DNA of 64,000 nucleotides, taken from contig NC_079507.1 of assembly GCF_030052815.1 (NCBI RefSeq), positions 57,229,119 to 57,293,118 on the forward strand, given 5' to 3'. A program made the position numbers and the translations under genes. How positions within the stretch are numbered: position 1 is the first letter of the stretch; every line of letters begins with the position of its first letter. This DNA is from Hevea brasiliensis. Lineage: Eukaryota; Streptophyta; Magnoliopsida; Malpighiales; Euphorbiaceae. The notes beneath the pieces were generated by a model. It searched no databases. It was not told the origin of the DNA and was given only the letters and a program-made list of their open reading frames with translations. Below, in pieces: positions 36,995-47,160 of this stretch.

Positions 36995-37735
36995 TTGTTG
37001 AATTGTGCATAAGCAACTGCATAGCTTATGCAATCCTGCATAACCACAATTCTTGCCATTTTCATCCCTGTTGCAAACTGCATAAGGAGAGTGCATAGCT
37101 TATGCAACTCTGCATAGCCACATTTTTGTCAAATTTCAAATCTGCCGAGACTTGCATAAGTGTGTGCATGACTTATGCACTTTTGCATGACTTCAAATCC
37201 TGCATTTTCTCTCTCTGCCGAAATCTGCATAAGGAGGGTGCATAACTTATGCACTTCCGCATAACCAAAGACTTTGAATTTCAACACTTGCCGAGAGGTG
37301 CATAAGCAGAATGCATAACTTATGCACTTCCGCATGACCAAAAACCCTAAAAACCAAAACCTGCCGAGAGGTGCATAAGCAGAGTGCATAGCTTATGCAC
37401 AACTGCATGACCACATTTTCCAAACACCAAAATCTGCCGAGACCTGCATAAGGAGGGTGCATGACTTATGCACTTCTGCATAACCACAAACCCTGAATTC
37501 CAAAACCTGCCGAGAGGTGCATAAGCATAGTGCATAGCTTATGCACAACTGCATGACCACATTTTCCAAACACCAAAATTTGTCGAGACCTGCATAAGGA
37601 GGGTGCATGACTTATGCACTTCTGCATAACCACAAACCCTAAATTCCAAAAACTTGCCGAGAGGTGCATAAGCAAGGTGCATAAGCTATGCACATTCACT
37701 TTCCCCTTATGCAGTTTTATATAAGTCCAGTTTAA
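36995..37735 (+). repeat. Tandem array of about ten 73-bp units rich in TGCATAAG/CTTATGCA
   Basis: TGCCGAGA-like starts occur at 37143, 37215, 37289, 37362, 37435, 37508, 37581 and 37655, so the spacing is 72-74 bp. Two more diverged units lie upstream. Each unit reads roughly TGCCGAG, GTGCATAAG, GTGCAT.., CTTATGCAC, CTGCAT..CCAC, then an A/C-rich spacer. Alternate units are more alike, hinting at a 146-bp dimer. Long minus-strand frames (for example 37389-37129, 37699-37466) come from the repeat and encode repetitive sequence of no known family. Confidence 0.92.
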
Positions 37736-37937
37736 AACTTCTTTTCGGCAATCTTTTTTCCCACCTCCACCTCCCGATATCTCTATTCACTCCGTCCCCC
37801 CCCCCCCCCACGCCCTTTATTCCGGCATAACATTTCCTCTTCCTCTCCACTTCTATTTTCGCCTATTTTGCCCTAATTTCTCCCTGCATTCTTTCATTTT
37901 ATCCCTCAACCTCCTCTTTTCTCACCATCGATGACCC

Positions 37938-39532
37938 ATGGAGTCGCCTCCCCATTCCCCTCCAACCTCCCCTCTCCAAGTTTCGCCATTGTCAATGCGG
38001 CCTCCTAACCCTGATTCCCCTCCACAAGAAACACCTCCACCACCTCCCGTAGCCACCTACAAGCGAAAAATTAGGTCGAAATCTACACGACCCATGGCTT
38101 CTGCCCCTCCTCTCTCAAAACGCAAAGAACCACCCACCCCATTTTCAGAACCACCACCCAAAAACCCCAAAACTTTAGCCTCCACACAAGCCAAATCACC
38201 CTCTTCCAGCAAAAAGTAAATGTCAGCAGCCTCACTGGTATCAAAACTACCTTGGCCTCTTCCTGATGCAGTTCAAAAGGCAGCCTTTAAGAGACTTAAA
38301 GAAAGGAGGGTGCAACCCACTAGGTATATCTCTGCAGACTCTCTACAATCACTGGGTTTATTTGACAATGTGGTTGCCTATCTTGATGGTATGGGTTGGA
38401 TGGAATTTGTGCACAAGCAAGAAATTGTTTATCCAGCTTTAGTTTTGGAATTTATTCCCTCATTCTCTGCCACCCTGAAATTGCATGATGTAGATTTTAA
38501 GCCAACTATGAAATTTAGATGTTTGGTGCAAAATAGAGAGTTATCATTGGATCAATTTCATAGCATTCTTGGTTTTGCAATTGATGGGCTATTTAGAGTG
38601 CCATATACAGGGGTAGAGGTAGCAAACAAGGGTATTTGGAATGCTGCTCAATTTTGGAGAATTATCACAAACCAACCTCAGACTTTTTCTGCTGGCAGAT
38701 CAAAAACCTCTCAAATACTTGACCCTGCACTTAGGTTTATTCATAGACTGATTGCTAGCACTATCTTAGGCAGAGGGACTAGTTCTGGTGCTGTGGGGAA
38801 ATCTGAATTATTTATGTTATGGTGTGCCTTTCACAAGGTCAAGGTTTCTCCTGGTTACTTCTTTTGTGAGCATGTGTTGCATATTGCCACCAAATCCATA
38901 GGTGACATTGTCTTGGGTAGGCTCATAACTGTCATAGCCAAGCATTTTGGTTTTAATCCTGAAGAGCACCCAATACCAGCACTTGTAGACACCTTATATT
39001 TTGATGCTGCACACCTATCCAAAACAGGGTTCAGTTTGCCACATTCTGACATTGCACAACCAGTAACAGAAACTGAACCCATTGCACAACCAGAAGCCCA
39101 ACCAGTCCCACCAGTCCCACAGCACTCTACTGAACCGACCCCACCCCTCGATGCACAGACACCCCAAGCCTTACGCACACCACACCTCCTACAGCTGAAC
39201 CCTCCTCATCCACAGCCCCTCCTGCATTCAACACTAAAGCCTTATTCACCTATCTTGAAAGGCTTAGTGATGATATATACTTTGTGGATAGGAAGCTTGA
39301 CACTGGTCTTGATACCCTCAAGGATCGTCATGATCACCTATTTGACCTTGTCATGGAAACCAGAGATAAGCAGAAAGAATTGAAGGAGATGATGAAGCAG
39401 CTCATGATTTTTCTGGGAATGCCACCTCCACCTCCATCACCTCCTCCAGCACCATCATTTCGACAGCAACCAGCAGCTACTAGCCCCTTAGCAACATCTT
39501 TGGACAAGGGCAAAACAATAGAACTAGATTAG
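37938..39532 (+). pseudogene. Downstream ORF of the Athila-like element (ATHILA ORF-1 / env-position type)
   Basis: The ATG at 37938 begins a Pro/Ser-rich, basic N-terminal part ending at TAA 38217-38219. An ATG follows at once and the same frame continues to about 39,170. Conserved-looking elements include VYPALVLEFIPSF, SLDQFHSILGF, LDPALRFIHRLIAS, KSELFMLWCAFHKVKVSPG and GRLITVIAKHFGF, matching the hypothetical protein often found 3' of pol in Athila elements. A frameshift near 39,160-39,190 moves the Pro-rich C-terminus to the frame ending at 39,532. No signal peptide or membrane segment is evident, so I do not claim an envelope function. Confidence 0.75.
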
Positions 39533-39837
39533 CTTCTGTTTTACTTTTGTTCAAATTTGTAAGACTTTTTCTTTGTAAATATGTTCAAACAATTGTAGTT
39601 TGTTTTGAATTATGTTTGTTTGTTTTGAATTAGTTTGTTTTGAATTCTGTTTTTCTTGAAGTTTTATTGGATAGCTATTACATTAGTTTTCTTTGATTTT
39701 CATTGCACTTATTGCCCTTTTGTGCATATTTGTCCATGCTCTGTATATATTTGCATGCTTCTATTGTTGGTTGTACATTTTCCCTTGCTCATCATCATGC
39801 AACAGCTTTTGAATATACTGCACAGACTGTGAATTCC

Positions 39838-40050
39838 CTTATGCCAATATTTTGCATAGCCTGTGCAATCCTCTATGCCACTCATGCAGAACTGCATAGG
39901 CTGTGAATCCCTTTATGCAAATGTTCTGCATAGCCTGTGCAGTCCTCTATGCCACTCATGCAGAACCGCACGGCTTATGCACCCTACTTATGCACATGTT
40001 CTGGACAGCACTTTACTCTGCATAACCTGTGCAGCTTCTTATGCATCCCC
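39838..40050 (+). repeat. Second cluster of TGCAT/TTATGCA words, two diverged units
   Basis: Two copies of a roughly 70-bp unit (TTTTGCATAGCCTGTGCAATCC / TTCTGCATAGCCTGTGCAGTCC types, each ending CTCATGCAGAA) are followed by CTTATGCACC. The words resemble those of the LTR and the 73-bp array, but the units are distinct. Confidence 0.7.
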
Positions 40051-40191
40051 ATTATTTTTTTGACTTCTCATCTGCTACATACCAGGTAACTCTTTCTTTT
40101 TGCTCTTAAATCTCACAATTCCTGGTAATTCCTGTTTACTTTGAGTTTTGATATTGCATTGCTTGAGACATTGAGGACAATGTCCAATTTT

Positions 40192-40204
40192 GAGTTTGGG
40201 GGTG
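40192..40204 (+). promoter_or_regulatory. Internal copy of the purine-rich motif next to the 3' LTR
   Basis: GAGTTTGGGGGTG follows a small inverted repeat (GACATTG / CAATGTC). The same 12 bases occur at 42086-42097 close to the 3' LTR, where plus-strand DNA priming is expected. This internal copy may be a second priming tract; that is inference. Confidence 0.4.
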
Positions 40205-40770
40205 TGCATTTTGATTTTTGCTTCATTTTTCACATTTTGAGTATAAGAGCATCTCATCCCATTCTATTTACATATACTGTAAATATTTTACATATACATC
40301 CATACATACATATACATTACACATTTACACACACATTATACACAACTTAGAATTGTACACATTGCACACAAATAGACAAATAGATTTCCTCCATTTAGTT
40401 AATGCATTACTCATTTTTAGGAATCATGCATCATGCATTAAAATTTTTTGCCAAATCCCTTGAGTATTGAAGAGCTGCCTATAAGAGTGATTTGACTCAC
40501 CCTTTAATTGGGTTTGTGGATTGAAAGTTTCCTAAGAGGTGCAAGGTTTTAAAGTGTCTATCTCTTGCCTATATCTTCTTAGCCAAAAAGCCACCCAACT
40601 AGTCATTTGGAGATGGAAGTGTTTAGAGGGAATTATTGGATATGAGGTAGTCAAATGATGTCTCACCAATCCTAGAACAAATTTTCTAAACCTTTCAAGG
40701 CGAAATACCAGCTTGTACTTGAAAGGAGAGATGATTAGGCATTCTTTGATTTAAACCTTCTCATTTTAAG

Positions 40771-41069
40771 TGTCACAGCTCAATTGGTAAGAGGCGAAGC
40801 AAATCCATGAGGTGATATGGGTTCGAATCCTAGCTCTGCAGGGCGAAGGGATTGAACTCCACCAAAGCGGACAGTACCGATTTGAGTCGCATCGCCGGCC
40901 TCTAGAGGGGTACGCCGGCAAGATGGCCACCCATAGAGGGGCTTGAGCTGGGGCCCACTAAGCCGGGGTGTGACAATAAAAAAGGCGCCTTTTTTTATTG
41001 TCACACCCCTGGCAAGATGGCCACCCATAGAGGGGCTTGAGCTGGGGCCCAATAAGCCGGGGTGTGACA
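40771..41069 (+). mobile_element. Small tRNA-like (Pol III promoter) element with a palindromic middle
   Basis: An A-box-like CAGCTCAATTGGTAAGAG (40777-40794) and a perfect B box GGTTCGAATCC (40820-40830) lie at tRNA-like spacing at the left end, as in tRNA-derived SINEs. The unit begins TGTCACA, ends TGTGACA and is flanked by TTAAG on both sides (40766-40770, 41070-41074). A 60-bp stretch (GGCAAGATGGCCACC...GTGTGACA) occurs twice, at about 40,918-40,974 and 41,011-41,069. Between the two copies lies a 45-bp near-perfect palindrome centred on GGCGCC at 40,984-40,989. No coding frame is credible. It could be a SINE joined to a second truncated copy, or a distinct small element. Confidence 0.65.
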
Positions 41070-41074
41070 TTAAG

Positions 41075-42085
41075 CCTTTGGCCCTTTTCCTAATTAAAAT
41101 TGACCCTTGCAAATCCCTTTGAGCTTTTTTGTCCCTAATTTTTCTTGAAACCCTTATTACTATCTAGCCAATGAACCAAACACTCCAACCCTTTTCATGA
41201 GAATAATTATTCATAATATTAGGTACATAAAAAAATAAAAAAAATAAAAAAAAAAGAGAAAAGAAAAAAAAATACAATAAAAGGGAGAAGAAATGCTTGT
41301 CATCTTGTAAAAGTGCTAGTATATGTACTTTTCATTATTGTCATTCAAATTGAAAGAAATCCACCCAAAGTATTAAAAAGGAATGAGCTTGGGGTGGCAT
41401 TGTTAGGGACAATCATCAAAAGAAAATACAAGATACAAGTTTAAAGTATCAAAATGTCCCTCCATTTTTATGTGTTTTGTAAACTATGCTAGCACTTGAC
41501 AATTCTCATTGTGTATTTCTCTCCTCCATATATATATATAAAAAGAGAAAAAGAAAAAATATATAATAGAATAAGAAGTGTGCCTTATGTTGTCAAGATT
41601 GGAAATATTCTCATGCTTTGAACCCTTTTTACCATTTTTCTTCTTAGCCTCATTTTGAACCCCATGGCCCCATTACATCCCTAAAAAGACCTTTGATCTC
41701 TTGATAGTACTTGCTACATTAGTGGAGATAGGAGTAGGGAATTTGCCTATGGGATTGGAAATCTATCCATTCATTCATTCAATTTCATCATTCTATATAG
41801 AGACACTTTAGTTATTGATTGTCCAAGAATTCCTTTTGAGGATAACTCTCTCTTTTGATTGGTTGGTTTGGGAATTTTGAATGATAATTGACTTGATGGC
41901 TAAGCGGTGAAAGCTTGGATAAGCATTAGATTCTTTGCATTTTGAAGGATGGGTATATGGATTGTTAGTATGGTTAAAGGGGTGTTAAGTTACTTTAATA
42001 GGTGATTTTCATAGCTCTTTGGATAAGGCACCCCTAAAAATTTTGCATCACATTTTAAAGTTTGCTTAAGGACAAGCAAAAGCTT
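41075..42085. other. 3' non-coding part of the Athila-like element
   Basis: No coding sequence is seen. It contains A-rich tracts (about 41,229-41,280 and 41,540-41,575) and ends in the purine-rich motif before the 3' LTR. Confidence 0.7.
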
Positions 42086-42098
42086 GAGTTTGGGGGTA
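42086..42098 (+). other. Polypurine-type tract before the 3' LTR
   Basis: GAGTTTGGGGGTA ends two bases before the LTR start TGATGC at 42101, the position where plus-strand synthesis of LTR elements is primed. Confidence 0.6.
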
Positions 42099-42100
42099 TT

Positions 42101-43725
42101 TGATGCATACATTTTGCATAATCATTTAGGTTTAATTTCATAGCCATTTTATTTGATTATTAGTCACTTTTAGCTAATTTCATTAGTTATTTAGTTAGTT
42201 TTTCATAGTTGTCAATTTTACATTAATTTGTAATTTTTACTTTGTTTTGTAAGAAAAATGGTATTTTTGAAGGATTGAAAAGAAATTTTGCCATTAAGGA
42301 GTGACTTCTACAGCCAAAGATGTAAAAAACAAGTTTTCAAGTTGAAATATGCATTGACAAAATTGCGCATAACTTGCCGCATAAGCTATGCAGATCTGCA
42401 TAAGGAGAAAAATCACTGTTCCAATACCTGCCGAATGGTGCATAAGGAGAGTGCATGGCTTATGAAGATTCACACCTCCCTTATGCACTCTCACGGAATT
42501 GTGCATAACCTATGCACCAAGTCATGCAGTTTCGCATAAGTGAACCAGAAATAGTCGAAAACTGCATAAGGTTATGCAGTCCACTTATGCAGTCCACTTA
42601 TGCAGTCCCACAAAGGTTTCATTAATGAGCTGGCAGAAGATTTCTTCAGAAAATTCCTCCTAAAACACACTATTTTAGGGCTCCATATCAGAAAATGCTA
42701 TAAATAGTCCCATTTCCCATTTTAGAAAGGGGGAGACAAGGAGCAGAAAAGGAAAGGAAGAGGAGAGGCAGCGGCTGAAGGGTCACATTCACCTTCCACA
42801 CCATTTCCAATCAGATTTGGAGATTTCTTTCTTTTCTTACATTTTTCCTACATTTCTAGAGTTTATTTTCTTGTTTCTTAGTTTAGATTAAAGCTTTATT
42901 TGCTTATAAATTCAGAATATCTTGTAAACATTATGGATAGTGAGTAGTTTTACATAGATTCTGGAGTAAGGGTTGTAATATTTGAGATATTTTGTGGATT
43001 TTGATTGGGTAATCCATATTTTGTGGTCTTAATGAGTTTTATTCATTTCTTGTGTGCTTAATGACATGCTTAGTGTAGGATCCCATTAAGTGATGTTCTT
43101 AATCCATGGTTGAGGCACCGAAAGGAGAAGGCCCTGTGATAGATAATCAAGAAATTGGACTTAATTAACTTAGACCTAGAAATAGGCAAAGGATTAAGAG
43201 GATTCACAGATTAATTAAATAACCTAATGGGTCTTAATTAACTCTAACTCCACGAAAGTAGGATTAGATTGATTAAGGCACTCTTTGTCTTACTCGAAAG
43301 GGTATTCAAAGGATTTAAGAATTAATCTTCTTAAAACCCGTAAGTTCGACAAGATTGGATAACCAATTTAAAATCCCAAAATAGCTCGAATATGAAATCC
43401 CGAACTCCGGAATCGCCTTTTTATCATTGTTAATTTTTAATCGAATTTAATTGCTTTCCAATTTAAATATTGCCACATTTGAATTTGCTTTATTTTAATT
43501 TGATGCAAATTTAGTTAAATCATTATATAGTTGAATTGATTATTGATTTTGCACATATAGATTTCATACTCAAATACCCATCAATTTATTACTTTAATTT
43601 CAAAAAGTGTTCAATTTACTCAACTTTTTATATCAAAAATTTAATCATTAACACAACTCCTCATGGAAACGATATCTTTTCTATATTACTTGTACGATCC
43701 GTGCACTTGCGGTTGGGCCACATCA
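42101..43725 (+). repeat. 3' LTR, 1,625 bp
   Basis: It starts TGATGCATAC and ends CACATCA, followed by the ATAAC duplication at 43726-43730. It matches the 5' LTR throughout with scattered single-base differences, lacks its extra about 17-bp repeat unit, and has a rearranged CAGTCCACTTATG block near 42,565-42,605. Frames at 42288-42539 and 43536-43733 are shadows of LTR sequence. Confidence 0.95.
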
Positions 43726-43730
43726 ATAAC

Positions 43731-46434
43731 TAAATTATATGTCACCACGCAATTTCTTTTGAACACACTTGACTTTTAGTGTAATGTATATAGACTATAT
43801 AGAACAAAATATTGATCATATAAACAATGAGTTTTTTAAATAAAAAATTGTTTTTAATTTTTACGTACGAGTTTAGTTGAGAGGTTTAACCTAAAAGTGA
43901 ATTTGATGAATCATGGAGGAATCACGCAAAGTAGAATCACAATTCTTTAAAGTAAACCAGGTCCGCATACATAATTAAGCCCATACTAGTTCTCCTCAGG
44001 GCATTGTGATGGTGTACAAGGTAGACGCTAGTAAAACCCACAAAAATTAGCCCGAGTCTATAGCAATCTGGTGCAAGCCAAAGCGAATCGTTTCATTTCT
44101 TGAAATGACATTTGATGCTCGCATTAATTTTGATTTCTATGCCAATCTTTGCACACGCCATTGAGAGGAAATTTGGGGGGAGAGAGAGAGACACACACAA
44201 AAGGAAATGCATGTTTTGAGGTGATTACCAATCATTTGGATTCTGCATAAAAATCTAATTAGTGGGAAGTGATGCAACAGGGTCGGCCCCCTGGCGTGCC
44301 ATGAACGACAATATGGTCGTCCTGGTTCCTGCTCTTTCTTTTATATTCACCTTCTTTTCAGCATCAAAAGTCACGCCCTATTTCATTAAAAAAAAAAAAC
44401 CCTAAATTATGGAAATATTATTCCATAGTCCTATGATTTCTTGGTAGCTAACCCTTTGGAGTAGTTCTCTTATTTCTAATGCACGCATGCACAGCCTATC
44501 TATCATTTGTAATAGCTTATTGCTTAGCCACTCTTGCCTATACTCTGAAAATGTCACAGTTTAGATCATCAGGATATTGGGTTTCTATAAGAAGATCAAG
44601 GTAGGACCAGCTCAATATAATATGTTTATGAGCATGCATGTTCGAACTTGGAATTCAACTTTTTTAAAACAATTTATTTCTGCTTAGCTAGGTTTAATTT
44701 TTTATGAGGTATGCCAAAGCACTCGATGATCAGAATCATTTTACGTGTGAGGGTTAACAGTATTAACAAGGATTAGACAGTCCAAGTAAATTAATTTGAA
44801 TTGACCCCATGCGTGTGCATTAGGCAAAAGAAAGAATTTTACTTCTTTCTATGATCAAAAGGCAAGCAATGTAAAATGGATAATTACACAAAAATGGACA
44901 TGAACTCTATAAAGTTTTAGAAGGATTAAGGTGATATTTATATAAACTTCTCTAACTATTTAGATAATTACTTTGAATTTGAAATTTAAAATATAAATTT
45001 GATGTTTGTTTGGGATAAAAAATAAATAAATTTAAATTTTAAAAAAACTTACTTATGAATTTAATGTTTATAAATGAATGATGAAATTTAAATTACCAAC
45101 TAACAGGTGTTATTTGAGTAAATTTTAAGCGAGTGGAGGGTGTTGCAGTGGCAAGAAGATGCTTCAAGTAATCCTAGCCACAGGTTGAAATTGGTTTAGA
45201 ACCGGAAGTTTTGGGTCAGAAATCCGATGGAACAGAGATCGCGCCAATTCCCATAATTTCGATTCAATCCAATTCTCATTGATTCTAGTTCAATTCAGTT
45301 GCCACATGGTTCGTTCCAATTCAACCCAATTATGATTTCAATCTAGTTCAATAATCATTCAACTCGGTTTTCATTTCATTTTTTTTTATTTTTGGTATAT
45401 TATTCTAGTATTGATTTTGATTCAACTTAGTTTTCACTGTTCTATTTCAATTTAACTCAATTTCAATTTTGGTTCAGATTCTAGTTTAACCTAATTTTGA
45501 TTCCAATTTTGATTTTCAGATTTAGTCTGATCAGTTCTAATTTCAATTTAACCGGTAAAATCATTAATTTTGATTCAATTCAGATTTAAGTAGAGTAAGT
45601 TTAACAACAGGCCAATTTTAATTCACAGCCAAGAGTAACCCTAATTGAACAGAGGAAGTCGATTTCTCATAGTTTTGGACCCTCATGGTTTTAATTAGGT
45701 CCAAGTTCGATTCTAGTTTCGATTTGAGAGGGGTTAGTGTTAGACTAGATTTCAATTCAATTCCAATTTTGAAATAGCTAAATTAAATTCTTTAAGAATA
45801 AATAATGAATTATGAAAAAAAAATAATATTCATGAGAATTGATTCAATTTTAGGTTGACACTTAAATAAAATAATTGATTATTTAATAAAAATTAAATGA
45901 AAAGCATGAAACTAATTATTAAAATAAATTGCGCAAGTTTTACTTTGAAATAGAAAGATTTGCAAATAAGGAAATTCAATAAAATAAAATAAAATAAACT
46001 TTGTAGTAAGTGAAATAAAAAAAAAATTCAAAATTACATGCAAATAATTTGTTGGATTTGACTGGTTTCAAATCCAACTTGGCATGTGACTAGGCCTAGA
46101 GGGGTCCGTGACCACTCCAGGGATATTGTATACTTATGATTTGGTTTGGAACCGTGAGTTGTTGATTGTTTCAAATCTTGAGTTTTGATCGGAGTCGATT
46201 GTGGTTTGATTTTAATTTTAAAATCATCCTTGTTTTTATATTTCAAAGTAATTTGTATTATTTAAATTCTTGCCCTTATCGAAATAGTAAATTTTTAAAT
46301 GATAAATTTTACATAGGCAACATGAAAATTTGAAAATTATATTATATTAAATATAAGGTCATGGAATTTTAATAATTTGTAAAAACAATTAAAAAGTTTT
46401 TAATAAGGTGTGGAAGCATATAAATATTCTAGAA

Positions 46435-46519
<85 letters not shown>

Positions 46520-46870
46520 GGAATTTATGATAAGAGGAATTTATAATTTGGTCCTTAATTTTTACCTTATATTATACTTTCATTCTAGAATTTTAAAAAA
46601 TTAATTATTTAGTCTATTTAACTTTAATATATAAAACAATTTGTGTTTATAATAATTTTATCAATTGATAGAATGACTAAATTATTTTATACATTAAAAT
46701 TATAAGAATTAAAGTGTGATATAGTATAAAATTTAAAGACTAAATAATCAATTTTTTAAAATTTAAGGACTAAAGTGTAATATATTATAAAATTAAATAA
46801 TTAATTTTTTAAAATTTAGAGATTAAAATATAATATAAAAAAAATTCAGGAATCAAATTATAAATTTTCC

Positions 46871-46911
<41 letters not shown>

Positions 46912-47160
46912 GAAAGGAATCATAAGCATTTCGAAGAGAGGGCATGAATGAAAATAGTGTTTTGATTTAGAACATCCCAATAAATGATATAATTGAAGAG
47001 AATTTCACCTTTATGAGAAATATGGTTGAAGGCTTATCCTCTAATGGACCCAAACCATCAAGGTAATTATGAAAATGAGCACTAATTATAAACCTAATAA
47101 TAACAAAACTTCAACAACTTTTCCTAACGGTCAAAATGCAATCCTAAATAATCATGATAA
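43731..47160. other. Intergenic sequence with two (TAA)n microsatellites
   Basis: No gene is supported. A GA/CA-rich patch lies near 44,180. From 45,190 to 46,220 there are many short words like CAATTCAGTT, GATTCAATT and AACCGG in both orientations, suggesting an old, eroded GGTT/AACC-rich element like the one at 1362. (TAA)n tracts lie at about 46,437-46,518 and 46,871-46,911. Confidence 0.5.

Larger units (their letters stand above)
28895..43725 (+). mobile_element. Complete Athila-like Ty3/gypsy LTR retrotransposon, coding regions decayed
   Basis: Both LTRs start TGATGCATAC and end CCACATCA. The 5-bp duplication ATAAC flanks the element at 28890-28894 and 43726-43730. An 18-nt primer site TGGCGCCGTTGCCGGGGA follows the 5' LTR by six bases and is complementary to the 3' end of plant tRNA-Asp, as in Athila elements. 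The order is gag, protease, reverse transcriptase, RNase H, integrase, a long non-coding stretch with tandem repeats, a second ORF, more non-coding sequence and a purine-rich tract before the 3' LTR. A domain order with integrase after RNase H is that of Ty3/gypsy. Premature stops in every ORF make it non-autonomous now. Confidence 0.95.

Noticed and set aside
37129..37699. Series of minus-strand frames with repeated Cys/Leu-rich sequence, looking like a tandem-repeat protein
   Set aside because: They are read from the 73-bp DNA array, whose period (73, not a multiple of 3) shifts frame in each unit. No conserved protein repeat survives.
40777..40830. Possible true tRNA gene from A and B boxes
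   Set aside because: No acceptor stem or anticodon arm can be formed around the boxes, and the sequence continues as a repeat with element-like flanks.
40780..41112. Minus-strand frame of 110 codons over the Pol III-type element
   Set aside because: The frame runs through the repeated tail of a mobile element and has no recognisable domain.
44040..44090. Resemblance to a microRNA in GGTGCAAGCCAAAGCGAATC
   Set aside because: The match to known plant miRNAs is partial and no foldback partner lies nearby.
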